A stretch of 64,000 nt of DNA, taken from Golubevia sp. BC0850 (taxonomy: Eukaryota; Basidiomycota; Exobasidiomycetes; Golubeviales; Golubeviaceae). Under the pieces are notes generated by a model. That model worked only from the letters and a program-made list of their open reading frames with translations. It made no database searches and was not told the origin of the DNA. Position numbers and translations under genes: made by a program. Where the stretch lies: the NCBI GenBank assembly GCA_012976225.1, contig JAAVVG010000020.1, positions 62,001 to 126,000 on the forward strand. The letters are read 5' to 3'. Of the stretch, positions 1 through 11,660 are shown one piece after another (within the stretch, counting starts at the first letter, position 1; each line of letters starts with the position of its first letter).

Positions 1-224
1 TGTTTCTTGGGATTGAAGAAGGATCGTCGAGAGGCTTGCTGACGACACAAATCCAGGTTTCGAACGTCGAGGTCGTTAAGATCCCTTTTTTGAACGAAAG
101 CCTCTACCACTTTTTCAAATTTCGAATCCAGCTTCAAGATGTATCCGAAAAGACGGAGAAGTGCGCATCAACCGCATTTGGCGTTTTCCTGTGACCGCAG
201 AGGGTCGAGGTGATATTTGTCATC
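1..224. other. Left-edge leader of the MFS gene
   Basis: No open frame with an ATG start and coding character is visible on either strand. The stretch most simply holds the promoter and 5' leader of the transporter that follows. Confidence 0.4.
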
Positions 225-2557
225 ATGACGTCCTTTCAGGGTTTTCCACAAATACGTCAAGTAACTTTTCTTCTTCTCTTTCTTTCTTGACATTTCTTTG
301 ATCTTTCAAACCTTCAAAACCTCAGCTCAAAGGTTCTCGTCAAAGCTTGACCTCAATCATTTCATCTTCCAAACTTCAATCTTCAGCTCTTGACGACTCT
401 GATTCCGAAAGCAGCTCGACCGTCAATCTCGACCTTGATCTTGACTCCATCCCTCTTCTGAGCCTTCAAAACAAGAACTCTAGAGCTAAAATGTCCGAGA
501 CTGGTTCTTCAAAATTTAAAAGCAAGCCATCAGACGGACAAGTCAATGTTTTTGAATCTCCAAGATCTTCAATGGCGGAAGGAGAATTGAGTCTTGATGA
601 TCTCTTCGACGAGACCAAAACAGCTAGACAGAACAAAAGTTTACTTGTTTCTTATGAGCTGGATAGAATGGGAATGGGAAAGTATCAGGTAAGCGATGAC
701 ATGTCGAAGGTTTCCACTTCGCTTCGCTTACTCCTCTGCTATCTCTTCTCCCTTTCTCCCCTCTCTCTCCTCTTGACGTTTATGAGTGGTGTATCTTCTT
801 TCTCTGTGGACTGGGCTACTTCATCGATCTCATGTGGGCTCAAGCATACGGTCTGATCGCAACTCCAATCAAAAATGAGATCTCAGACATCAACAACGGA
901 AACATAGGTAACATCTCCTTAGCTTTTTCAACTGGATTAGCAGTAGGAGCCTTCACTTGGGGTGTATTAGTAGACGTGGTCGGAAGAAGATGGTAAGTTC
1001 TTCGGCGAGATTCCCGTTCTCGACATCGAATTTCTGAATCTTCCTTCTTTTTGGACACTCTCTCAGGTCTTTCTATCTCACTTGTTTGATTGCTTCAATC
1101 TTCGGAATGGCGAATGCTGGTCCTTCAAATCTAGCTGGTATCGCTACCCTGGCTGCATTCGTCGGATTTGGAGTTGGAGGTAATATTCCTATTGAGTCGA
1201 CCATAACTTTGGAATTCTTACCTACCAATAGAAGGTGAGAGTCTAAGACTTCAATCAAAACCTTTGAGGCCTTTCTCAAAAAGATGTTTGTCATACTAAC
1301 ACGACAAACCATCTCTCGACAGATTTCTCGTCGCTCTACTCTCAATCTTCCAACCTTTAGGAGTTCTAATCTGCTCCGGAATCGCCTACGGTTTTGTTCC
1401 GACTTACTCCTGTAACAACGCAGAAGAGGTAACTTCAAGTGAGAACTGTCCAAGAGCCGACAACATGGGTTGGAGATACACTTTAATAACTCTAGGAGCC
1501 ATAACCTTAGGAATCTTCTTCTTACGTTTCGTTTTCTTCCATTTCTACGAGACACCTCAATATTTGTTATCAAGAGGAAGAGATCTTGAAGCTTTCGAAG
1601 TTCTTCAAAACGTAGCCAGAGTCAACAAAGCTCCGCCACCTCAATTCTCAATCAAAGACTTTGAAGAAATCGACAGAAGATTAGGTTATTCAAATCAATC
1701 GAATCAAAAAGTTGAAAGCTCAAAAGAAACTCTGTTTAGAACTCTCAAAGAACTTTTAGGACAATTCAAAGTTGCTAAATTCTTGTTTTCAAGTAAAAGA
1801 ATGACTAGAGTAACCTTAATAATCTGGGTAGTTTTCATAGCAGATTTTTGGGCCTTTTCTTTGGCAGGTTATTATTTGCCACAGATCCTTGCTGATAGAG
1901 GTGCAGCAGTTAACGAACCCTTATCAACAACCTACGCTCATTACATCGCAATCTACGCTCCCGGTCTTCTAGCCTGCATCCTAGCTGCCTTCTTAGTAGA
2001 AATCCCAGCTTTAGGTAGACAATGGGCAATGGTCTTATCGTCTTCAGTCATGGCGATTTCCCTATTCGTTTACACGACTGTACAGAGTCAAGCTGGAGCA
2101 GTTGGTCTTAACGCTTTGGAGTACTTCGCTCAAAGTATGTTTAATGCTATTCTTTATGCCTTTGTACCTGAAGCTTATCCTTCTCCAGTTAGAGGAACTG
2201 CTTCTGGTTTTGCAAGTACTCTGGGGAGAATCAGCAGTATCGTTGCTCCGATTGCTGGTGATCACTTCTATGGAATGGCGGGAGATGATCCGGAAAGTAA
2301 GGCCAGAGCTGCTAGGAACATTCTTTATTTGGCTGGAGGATTGAATGTGAGTAGGAGATGTCAATCGTTCAGTTTTGGCGACCGATGATGTTTTGTAAAC
2401 TGTCTCGACGTTCTGCTGACCGATCAAAACCTCCCACCTCTTGTTCACTTCTACTGCTCTTCTATCTCTCTCTCTCGTACTTCTCATTCCTCAGTTGATC
2501 TGTCCAGTAGCTTTAGCTTTCCTACCATTCGAAACCAGAGGAAAAAGACTATATTAG
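225..2557 (+). CDS. MFS transporter, SV2/SVOP-like (Sugar_tr type)
   Basis: A twelve-helix major facilitator, presumably in the plasma membrane; substrate unknown. Proposed exons are 225-260, 326-688, 787-992, 1067-1234, 1323-2346 and 2495-2557 (619 aa), and every junction keeps frame with GT/AG ends. Seen: a hydrophilic N-terminus of about 130 residues; the first-half loop VDVVGRRW (MFS motif A type); GNIPIESTITLEFLP in helix 4 with the following Arg-Arg; the central-loop signature SRGRDLEAFEVLQ shared by SV2/organic-ion-type carriers; and the C-terminal PFETRGK of the sugar-porter superfamily. The last 20 residues come from a small 3' exon. The start is uncertain. ATG at 225 uses a 65-bp first intron, while ATG at 491 would give a 552-aa protein without it. 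The family call is firm; the substrate cannot be inferred. Confidence 0.82.
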
Positions 2558-3218
2558 ACCGGCTCTCAACCAAATCAGTCTCTTGCATTTTCAAGTCTTC
2601 AGAAACCTCTTCGCAAGCAATTCAATCTCCCTTTGATTCTCTCTCTTTTTCTTGTAACGTCTCCAATCTAGTTCTCTCAAAAGTCAATATCAACTCGACT
2701 CTCAAGGGGTCTTTTCTTGTCGCTTACAAAGGGGGTTGCGCACCTCTTCCGATGAATTCTGGCCAGAAGAGGAAAGATCAAGGACGCTCAGAAAGTTAGG
2801 AGAAAAGTCAAGTCACATCAAAATCCCACTTCGAGCAAGAAAGATGTTTTGAGGTTTCCCCTCCTTTCATCCAAGTACCTGAAGGCTGGATCTCAAGCAG
2901 AGACTTGGAAATGAACAGCCGTCTCGCGAATTTTGAGAAGGCCCTTAGACAGTACTTGTACAAGATCGAAAATTGAGCCTTTCTCCCTTCTCCCTCCAGT
3001 TCGCAAAAACGCTTCAGTCAATACCCGTGCCAAAGCCATACATTCGTATCGATCCTGATTTTGAAGCTTCATCATTGAGGCCAAGGAGAGATCCATGGAA
3101 GGCTCGACAAGCAATTCTCTCCCTTTGACTCGTCGCCAACTGAGAGATTTACGAGAGAACAACGTGAGGTGAGATGAAATTCTAAACTCTTTTTGATCAA
3201 AAAGAGAAACCCCTCAGT
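2558..3218. other. Convergent intergenic stretch, possible F-box tail
   Basis: This is the 3' flank between the MFS gene (+) and the F-box-like gene (-). A minus-strand open frame at 2893-3162 looks mildly coding. It cannot be joined in frame to the F-box-like gene through the visible GTGAGT donor near 3226, so I leave it unassigned. It may be a decayed terminal exon. Confidence 0.35.
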
Positions 3219-4865
3219 TTACTCACTTGTCTCGCCTATTTCCAAGATTCTTAGCTTGACCTCCCCACTTTTGATCATCTCGTTTCCTTCCAAGACTTCC
3301 CTTGCCTCTTTCCAAAGTTTGAGTGAGCAAGCAGAGTCTGCCACTGAACCTCCAACATTGATTGCTTTGGATGGTATCACCAGTTCTTTGAGATCTAGAA
3401 GACCTTTGCTCGAGAGAAGAATAGACAGCAGGATCTCTTCTGTGAAGTCTTGGTCGTCAGGATCAGATTCCTTAACCCAGTAAAGAGGTGGATGAAGCAC
3501 CTCGACCCTTAACACTGAAGCAAACAGCTCCTCTCTCTTCATCGTTCTCAGTGAACATCCGTCCAAACTCAAAATCTTCAGTGCCTTAAATTTGAAGAAT
3601 TGCGAATTCAGGGAGTTTGGGCTATAGATGTTGACAAGACGAAGGCGCTTGATTGAGGAGTCAGATTCGGTGAGACTTGAGAGAAAGCTCACTGAAATTT
3701 CAGATGTTCTCCTTGCTCCAGAGGTAGTAGATGCATTTCCGCCTGCGACCTCCAAAGAATCGGGAGACTTAGTGACCAGAAGAAAGTGATAAATTGCTGC
3801 TGTCTCCAGGTTTCCTCCCACCAAGCTACTCTCTTCACCTCTCCATCTTTTCCAACCTCTACCTGTGATAAAACCATCATTCCAGATGATTAGGGGTGTG
3901 AGAGCTAGCTGTTTGACTCTTGAAAGACCTTTGAAGGTTTTTGAGTACTCCGAAAGATAAATGAAGGCTGAGTAGTCTGAATTGAATTCAGCCCAGAGAA
4001 GCTTGGATTAAGTCAAAGCAGAATGCTATTCCCATTTGTATCGTATTGGAAAGATTCAAGGCCGGGGGAAAGGGATGATTGATGGTCAGTTTGAGCGCAA
4101 GCGGAGAGACAAGGGACCTTCACAACTCATCTAAAATCCAAATCACGTTCTTTGCCGTCATGTTCCAATTCTGATCTTCACCAGTAATCAAGAAGAGCGT
4201 CTTCAGGGATTGGGTTAGGAAAGGGAGTGGGAGGCTCCTTCCTTGGCTGATGGCCACTAGTGAGAAAGAGAAGCCACCTGCAAGAACTAGAGTCTGGAGG
4301 TTCTGGCACTTGATCAGAATGCTCCCCAAAGCATGATATCCAGCTTCGACTTGAGTGAGTCTTCGTCCGACTGCAGTGTTCAGAGCCACCCACAGTTTGA
4401 TGAAAGACGCTTGCTGATCTTTGGCTGGGTTACTCTTGAAGTTCTGTGCCACCAGCTGCTTGATCTGGCGATCGTGTTCCGGCTCTCTTTGAAGTAGAGA
4501 GATGATCGATCCCATGTTGAGCATATTGAAGGTAACGTTTTGGAGTAGGAAAGGATACCATTTGGAGTAAGCTGATCTTGAAGTCGAGGCGACAGAGAGA
4601 AGGGTAGAGTCTCTGGATCTGTTGAAGTACGAGTCAAAAAGGAGTTAGCTGAGGATCATGAAGATAAGAAATGCAAGGGGCAATAGGCTACACACCTTCT
4701 TTCCCTCTCTCTTTTCACTTTGAGCTCCACCGAGTCCTTCCCCGCGTCCTCGTTCTCTGCCCAACTCCTGATTTCTCCGAAGATCAGGGGTGTAACGTCT
4801 ACCAGGAGAGTATCGAAGCTTGCCGGCCTCTTCTTGGAGCTATTGACGATGTCATTGGAACTCAT
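3219..4865 (-). pseudogene. F-box/LRR-like protein, probably disrupted
   Basis: ATG at 4865. Exon 1 (4865-4696) joins exon 2 (from 4618) in frame. It gives an F-box-like start (TPLIFGEIRSW, then LLSVASTSRSAYSKWYPFLL) followed by leucine-rich segments such as LIKCQNLQTLVLAGG and SLKTLFLITG. The frame stops at 4120 after WILDEL. The next codons in the same frame still read like family sequence (LALKLTINHPFPP). A +1 shifted frame then resumes near 4010 (LLWAEFNSDYSAF) and runs through clear LRR segments (SSIKRLRLVNIYSPNS, FKALKILSLDGCSL) to a stop at 3219. A weak intron with a GTGATT donor near 4143 and an acceptor near 4010 could rescue the frame, but it would remove coding-like sequence. I therefore favour a host pseudogene with one stop and one frameshift. 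An intact protein would be a substrate adaptor for an SCF ubiquitin ligase. Confidence 0.5.
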
Positions 4866-6058
4866 GAAGGTAGAAGAGAGGGGTTGAAAAAGATGCCTGG
4901 GCCCAAGGAGATTGACAAAGAGAGGGGAGACGCGAGTCAGTGCCTGGCTCTCACTCTACTTATATGTACTGGTAGAACTTTCAGCAGTCTGTGAACTTTC
5001 GATTCATCGACCTGACTCACCTGTTCTTCTTCTTCTCCTTCAAATGATGCTTTTGAGGCGGTTGACGATTCACGATTGGCAGCCGATTCGAAAGTTCAAG
5101 ACTTCAAGTGAAAGACGAGATTGAATCCGATGTCTTCCGTTCCTTCAGTCTCGGGCGCTGTTTGCAGAGAAACCTTGCAATGTTGAACGAGTCTGTTAGA
5201 TGATCCAAGGTAAATGGACGATGAGTAAGAGGTTGCCAGAGTAGACAACAGACAGCAGACAGCCTTCGAAATCAGATGGGCCCCGCTCTCTTGTCTCTAC
5301 TCTCTTCCTCTCACCTTAGATCGCAAGACGAGAGTAAACCTCTGGGGTTACTCTCCATGAATGTCTCTCGACGAATTTCTACCTTTGAAAGGAGGAATAC
5401 CGAAATCGTTGTGGTGATTTTAAAGAGAGGAAGCGAGGAAGAATAAGAGACTAAGAGAGCAACTTGTTTGACAGTCCTATGGCTCTAGAGTCATCCGACC
5501 ACTTCTTTTCCTGCTCTCCTTTCCAAGTTAGTGAAGACGGTTGAAAGAGAGTATCAAACCTCTCTGGGGAGGATTCGAGGAAACGAGGAAGAAGACGCCC
5601 TTGATCCTATACTGTACTGTATCGTGCGGACGAGGCGTCGAAGATCCTCCTTCTCCTGTTGTAGGACTTGAAGCTCCTCACTCCCTGAGATGTGAGTATA
5701 AGCTATTCAATCTCAAAAACGGAAGAATCAGTTTCTGGAAGCAGAAGGATAGAAGCTCGAAACCAGACTAGGGCGGGTTCTGCTTGAAGGAAGACGCGCT
5801 CGCGATACTTAACACGCTCAGAAGACGGACACCTCTCTCTTCTCCCATCCATCCATCTATTCCTATCTAAGATTGAATCTTTCCATTCCCATTCTATTCT
5901 GTTCTCGAAACATTTGCAATTGAATCTACAAGGATACCAATCAATCAATCAAGTTCTATTTCATTCGGACATCATTCAATCCAATCCAATCCAATCCAAT
6001 CGGGTCAGCATCCAAACCCTCTCTCCCTCATTTCCTCTCCTCTGATCTCTAGATTGAT
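4866..6058. promoter_or_regulatory. Divergent intergenic region, F-box-like gene / CDT1
   Basis: About 1.2 kb between two outward-facing starts. The short open frames inside it (for example 5541-5771) lack coding character and recognisable motifs. Pyrimidine-rich tracts dominate the last 250 bases, as expected of a fungal 5' leader. The (CAATC)n repeat just upstream of the Cdt1 start is listed separately. Confidence 0.4.
5966..6000. repeat. (CAATC)n pentamer microsatellite
   Basis: About six near-perfect copies of the pentamer CAATC lie roughly 60 bases upstream of the Cdt1 start codon, presumably inside the 5' untranslated leader. Each copy contains CCAAT-like text on the plus strand; that resemblance may be incidental. 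Confidence 0.7.
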
Positions 6059-9000
6059 ATGACCTCCAACAATTGTACGAATAGGAAATCACAACCTACA
6101 GTCTCATCAATCTTAAGTGCAGCTTTCCAACCCTCAAAATCAGCTTCAAACTCACCCTCATCCAACAGCAACATCACAAACAAGATCAATCGCAAGTCAG
6201 TCTCTCTATCAGAACCTTCATGCAAACCTGTAGAAAGTCTTAGAAGACCCAGTAAAGCAGAATTGAAATCTATTAAGGTAGAAGCCGCTTCAAGAGTCAA
6301 AAGCAGATTATCCACCTCCGCATCCACTCCCACTCCCACTCTCACTTCCAACACCATCAGTGAATCATCTCCTATTCGACCTTCAACTCCTCCTAGAATC
6401 AATGTTTCATCATCATCTTCTTCCAGACCACCTCTCATCGGATCACCTCCTAGAACTACTTCCTCTCCTTCATTACTTGGATCTCCTTCCTCGATAGACC
6501 TCTTCGAACCAACAAAGAGATCTCCAGTCTCTGTAAGAGAGGATCCCGATACTGGTAAGCTCTATCTGATGATGAAAAACAGTAGACTAAGAGCTGCTGT
6601 AGATGGTCCAATTAGAACTATCTCAACTAGGCAAAGAAAGGTGGAAGCGAATGAGGTGGTGGATGCTGCCAACATTGGAGAAACGTCTACCACTTCTTCT
6701 TCTCCAAAGAAACGGAAAGTAGAAGAAACTTCTTCTCCTGATCTGAACAAGAACAATGATTTAAATTCTTCTCCTACAAGTGGTAGAATCCTTAAGAAAC
6801 CTAACTTCTTTTCTTCACCTACTTTCAAGACTTCAACCTCAACTACAACTCCAACTAATCAAATCGGGTTAGGATTTTCTTTCGATGGAAGTTCATCAGA
6901 TGTAGAAGAAGACGATTACATTTTGAGACCTGGTCAAAATAAGGGAAAGAGAGTTAGTCTTGGAAGTCCAAAAGGTTTAGAAGATCCAAATCTCAGATTG
7001 AATGCTAGAGCTAAAGCTCAATCGATTAATGAATCTGATGCTGCTCATAGATCATTTGGATCCTCTCCTACACTCACAAGTGAGATTAGATCAAAGGAAA
7101 AGTTAAGGTTACGAAGAGAGGATGAAATGGATTTGGGAACTGGAAGTGAAATTGAAGATGAAGGTCAAAGTCAAGATTCAGAAATGCAAGATGGAAGTTT
7201 GATTCGTGAAGATAGCGAGGAACTGGTTATTACGCCTAGAGACGTTAGAGAAAGGTGAGTTTCGGATGATGAGGGTGGATGGGACTGGGCTTGGGAAACG
7301 AGGTTGACAGGGACAAGGGGACTCTTTGAGGAGAAGAATAAAATTCGATGGGCTTAGAATCCAGACTTTAATCGTCGGAAGAAATTTTGGCGATATTAAC
7401 TCGCCTTAAAAGGCCAGAACTGACCCCTCTTTCCATTCACTCTCTCCAGACCCACTGGACTTGGAGTCTCCCCAGCTTCTTACGCAACTCCAAGCAAACC
7501 ATCAAAATTCAAATCCTCATCTAGAGCCTCATTTTCCTTCTCCAAATCCAAAACCAAAGCTACAATTCAATCTCAATTATCAGATCCAATTTCAATCTCT
7601 GAATCTAATTCTCTATCTTCCAAAGCCCTTCCATCTCTGCCATCAAACATTTCTCTCTCTTCAACTTTACCTTTACCATCTCATTATACTTTGATTTTAA
7701 CTCTCCATAACGCAGTTGAACATTCTTTAGTAGTTCATCTTGCAACTTCTGGAACTAATTCTACTTCGATTCATTCGGAAGAAGATGAGGAAAATGATAG
7801 AGAGAAAACGATTTCGATTCCAAATTTGATCACTTACACGAATTTAAGACCTATCGTTGAGAATTCATGTGGTAGAAGATTTGGAATCAATGAATTTAAG
7901 AGATTGGTTGCGGTTTGGGAAGAAGAAGATCAAGAGAATAAATTGGCAACATCATTGTCTGAGGAGAAAGATGAGCTTAGAGGATTAGGATTTATCATCA
8001 ACAAAGTCAGATCATTGGATTCTAATGGGAAAAGAGTTTTAGATTGGGGAGTTGGAATTGAACTTAAAGTCAAGTTCCCACCTAAGAGACCGGTCACTCC
8101 TCCAATTCAAGTCAGCTTTGGTTCAGCTCCAAATACTCCTCCAACGAAGCCTAATTCGGCTCAGGATTCTCCAGGTTTAAGTTTTGGAGAAGGTTTTGGT
8201 TCTCCTTCTGGAAAGAGTAGAGGGAATCCAAATGGTTCTACTGGGAGGGAAGGAATGTCTATCATCGCTTTATGGCATAATGGAATCGAATATAGAAAGT
8301 CAGAAGTGGCTAGAAGACTTTCTGAAAGATGTGGAAGAATTCATCAAGCTTGGTTAGAGGATAAATCGAACGTCCAAGATGGTGTATCAACTCCATCGAA
8401 GAAAGGAAAAGAAAGAGAAGTTTTGAGTGGCGAAGGAGGCTTATTGACTCCTGCTAACACTAGAGAGAATGGGAGGAGAAAACGTGGAAGAGTTGTTCAT
8501 TTTGAGATTGATTCTCAAGAAGACGAAGAAGAAGATGAGGATGGAGATATCACTCTGATGCCTAGTTCAGATCTAGACTTTGAAACTAGTCTTAGGTTGA
8601 ACAGATCTTCTCCTCCTGGAAGTCCGGTTAAAAGAAAAGGTTTGCCAAACTCAAAAGAAGAAGGAGAAGAGATTACAAGTTGGCATCCATCTTTCAATTT
8701 GAATCAAGTTTCACAATTACCTTTCGCAAATTTACCTTCACTCAAAGAATCTCTCAAAAACAATTCTTCAACTTCTAACCTTTCAAGATCGGTTGCGGAT
8801 CAAATGTCAAGTTTAAGACAACAATCCTCGAATGGGACTTCTTCTTCAGAGGTTCCCTCCACTCCAACAAGTTCAAAGAATGGCAAACTCTCTTTGGTAG
8901 AAAGAATCAAAGCAAAGGAAGATGCCAAGAAATTACAGCTTGAAAAAATCCAAGCTCAAAGATTTGGAAATGTCAAATCTTTTACTTCTTCTAAGAATTT

Positions 9001-9448
9001 AAAGCAATTAGAAATGGAAACTCAATCCACTTTAATGAAAGGTTATAAACGAAGGTCCATTTTATCTAGATTAAGTGATGTTGCAGATGCCATCTACATG
9101 TTATTCACCACCAATCTATCAACTTCTTCCCCAATCTCAAATACCAGAAGATATTCTCCTACCATTTCGATTTCTGAAATCTTGAATACCATCACTAAGT
9201 CTTCAAAGGTTTCTCTTTCAAGAGTTGAAGCTAAAGAAGCTTTGGACTTGTTATGTGAAATTTCTCCTGGGTTTCTGGAATTGATTCAAGTGGGTGACAG
9301 AGAATGGGCTAAATTGGGAGAAGGGAAAATGTTGATTAATGTTACCAAGTTAAATTTGGAGGGGGTCAAAGGGATTGGTTTGAGAGAATGTAAGGTTAGA
9401 ATCGCTAGAGAATTGGTGGCTCCTGGAGCTGGAAGAAATCAAGAATAA
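6059..9448 (+). CDS. CDT1: DNA replication licensing factor Cdt1
   Basis: Cdt1 loads the Mcm2-7 helicase at origins with ORC and Cdc6 in G1. Exons are 6059-7254 and 7450-9448 (intron 195 bp), giving 1064 aa. The first ~440 residues are disordered and rich in Ser-Pro and Thr-Pro, with an SV40-like nuclear signal SPKKRKVEE. The central Cdt1/geminin-binding-type fold starts right after the intron: LPLPSHYTLILTLHNAVEHS, then TYTNLRPIVENSCGRRFGIN and FKRLVAVWEEE. After an acidic linker comes the C-terminal winged helix that contacts MCM: RRSILSRLSDVADAIYMLF ... AKEALDLLCEISPGFLELIQ. The many SP/TP sites are consistent with CDK control, which is an inference. No canonical Cdt2-type PIP degron with paired aromatics was found. 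The protein is longer than animal Cdt1 (about 550 aa), mainly through its linkers. Both conserved domains are intact. Confidence 0.88.
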
Positions 9449-9978
9449 TAAGCTCGTGGGGATGGTTTGTCAACGATTCGACGATGTGGAAGGATAAGTG
9501 GATTTATCTCTGGTCCTCCAACTCTCTCTCTCTCTCCCTCTCTCTCTCTTTTTGCTCCTTCTTGAACCTCATTTATTGCCATTTGACCTATAAAATGAAA
9601 GGGTCTATCTCTTGTATTTGTATCACTGTAGATAAGTAGATCACCCGCCAACATCATCCATTAACTTTAATTGTAATCATTCGTTCGTTGACTGAACTTC
9701 TTGGCCTCTCTAATCATGTCGAAGTTTCAGATGTCAGATGCCTTGGAAAGTGAGAGGCTGATCACAAAGACACGAAGAGGTTGTCTAGAAGATGATTGAT
9801 TGTCGAGAAGATGAGACTTGGTTTACAAATTGAGGCAGCGAGACACATGAGGAAAAAGTATGAAAGGTGATGCTAACTTCTTAGCTCATTTCGTAGAGCC
9901 CAAGAAGGAGAAAAGTTGGAAAGACATGATGCGAGGGATGACGAGAAAGAGAAGATGGAAAACGGAGAGAACTTCTAG
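9449..9978. other. Convergent 3' flank of CDT1 and the dehydrogenase
   Basis: Two converging genes end here. The stretch contains a CT-dinucleotide-rich tract around 9520-9550 and no supported gene. Confidence 0.5.
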
Positions 9979-11364
9979 CTAGACTCTGACGGCTTGAGGC
10001 TGAGGAAATTGAGGTCCAGTGCTAGGTGAAGTGTAAGTGTTCGGAGTTGAAGTAGTAGTAGTAGTTGAAGGAGTTGAAACTGGAACGACAATATCTTGCA
10101 TGGCAAGAACCATTTCTCTAGCATCGTCTTCACTCGCCTTCCCTAGAGGCCCATCATCTCCAGCTCTGCCAGCATAATCAGCTGGACTCTCCGCTTCCAT
10201 TTCGGGGTTAACTTCCAGTTGCTTTAAGATCTTTGCACTTGCCGCCCACATACGCGCTTGAGCTAAACCTTGCTCAATCATGGCCTCCACTCCGCCGATG
10301 GGCGCCCAGTTGTTAGATTGAGATGCGTAGGCGAGGATAGGAGTGAGGCGTGGCTTGTACGCCATTTCGAGGAAGGGCCTCGAAGAAGGTAGAGGTATCT
10401 CGTTGGCGTTCAAGGTTGAGATGTTTGAAGAGTTCCATTCCGAAAGAGCGGTGTAAGGTTCATCGAAAAAGGCGTGAGCTAGCTTGTAGACCTAGAGAAG
10501 AGAAAGGGGGGAGGGTATGGGTTAGTATGAGAGTCGGATCAACCAACATCAAAAAAATGATCTACTCACCATCTTTTCACCGTCACTCTGAGGCTCGAAG
10601 GCAGGGATGGCTCCAACCGCCGCTACGATTTGACCCAACTCTCCCTTCTTCCTCTTCTCAGCTTCCACTCTGAAATCCTCCTCACTTCCTAAAAATCTCA
10701 AATCGATTCCACTTCCGCTGGACTTGAAGAAATCAATAACCTCTTGGCTCTCCCCTTCGTCTCTATTCAGAAGATAGATTGGAGAGAATCCTAAATTGGC
10801 CAAAGCGTAGACGGAAGATCTACAGGTACCTCCACTGCCGATGATGAAGGATGAGTAAGGTTTGTTGATGATCGGAGATTTTGGATAAGTGAAAGATCCG
10901 TCGAGATAAGATGAAGGTTCGAGTTGATTTTGAGTGGCACAGGACCTTAGAAGAGCGTGTCGTACACCTAAGAAATCGGTGTTGGTACCTAACATTCTTC
11001 TCCCTGGTAGTACCACGATAGTGTTGACCGTTTCAGTTGCTTTGGAAGATTCAGATAGCTCGTCGAGGATTTGATCAGGACCGAGTTGCTTAGTGACCTG
11101 TACTTTAAGCGGCATTGTCACAGAACTTCCTCCAAATAGTGGATCATCTCTTACTAAAGACTTGAAGTGAGGGTCTTGAACTGACTTGGTTTCGGATAGA
11201 GAATAGGTTGGAGAAGTGAAATTGGTAGTTGAAGGAAGAGCTTGAAGGATGAGGTTGTGGAAGGCTGGAGAAGCTGAATGCGAGATTGGGAACCCAAACA
11301 AATGATGACGTCTGGAAGCAGTCTCTGCTTGAGCGGCTGTAGGATGAGGTGGTGGTGAGATCAT
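9979..11364 (-). CDS. Shikimate/quinate dehydrogenase-like enzyme (AroE family)
   Basis: NAD(P)-dependent oxidoreductase of the shikimate dehydrogenase fold, as a free-standing enzyme rather than the pentafunctional Aro1. Exons are 11364-10570 and 10491-9979 (78-bp intron, phase 0), giving 435 aa. Seen in order: substrate-binding FGFPISHSASPAFHN; SSVTMPLK with the catalytic Lys; TNTDFLG with the partner Asp; dinucleotide loop IGSGGTCRSSVYAL with the following LLNRDEG; and the C-terminal helix GGVEAMIEQGLAQARMW bearing the conserved Gln. A tail of about 70 residues rich in Thr/Pro/Ser is an extension beyond the family core. A role in quinate catabolism or quinate/shikimate interconversion is plausible, but the specificity cannot be read from sequence. 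The Zn2Cys6 regulator transcribed divergently could be its regulator; that is only positional inference. Confidence 0.8.
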
Positions 11365-11551
11365 GTTGATAGAATGTTAAATGAGAGGATGGGGGAAGAG
11401 GATGAAGGACGAAATCTTCGACCATTAAATACCAAAACCCAAAACAAGAGTAGGGGCGAACAAAGAACATCCGCTTCTTGCTCCAACAGCGGATAAAAGT
11501 TAAATCATGTTCACTCCAATTCATTCAGTACGACGCCACTTTCATTGCAGT

Positions 11552-11660
11552 GGTGGGTTGGCTTAAGTGATAAAGACAGCCCTCAGGTTAAAGACGCAAT
11601 CTAGGTGAGGAACAGGCTTGAACGCGATTATCGTGAGTTCGAATCTCGCAAACCCCACCA
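11552..11660 (+). tRNA. tRNA-Leu(CAG)-like gene or pseudogene with intron
   Basis: A-box-like TGGCTTAAGTGATAA is followed by a B-box GAGTTCGAATC and, 32 bases past the end, by a T5 pol III terminator. The ends pair as GGTGGGTT with AACCCCACC. The anticodon stem CAGCC/GGCTT frames a loop with anticodon CAG at 11584-11586. A 26-base intron (11588-11613) follows the base 3' to the anticodon. It contains TGAGG, which can pair with CCTCA of the anticodon loop, as eukaryotic pre-tRNA introns do. A long variable arm fits leucine. Oddities: the D-stem pairs poorly, and two or three extra bases lie between the T-stem and the 3' acceptor strand. It could therefore be a decayed copy or a tRNA-derived element. 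Confidence 0.5.

Noticed and set aside
2893-3162. Minus-strand frame as a last exon of the F-box-like gene
   Set aside because: The only good donor/acceptor pair gives a different phase and a quick stop.
4671-5124. Plus-strand frames opposite the F-box-like exon 1
   Set aside because: They are complements of the coding exon and its upstream flank, without family features.
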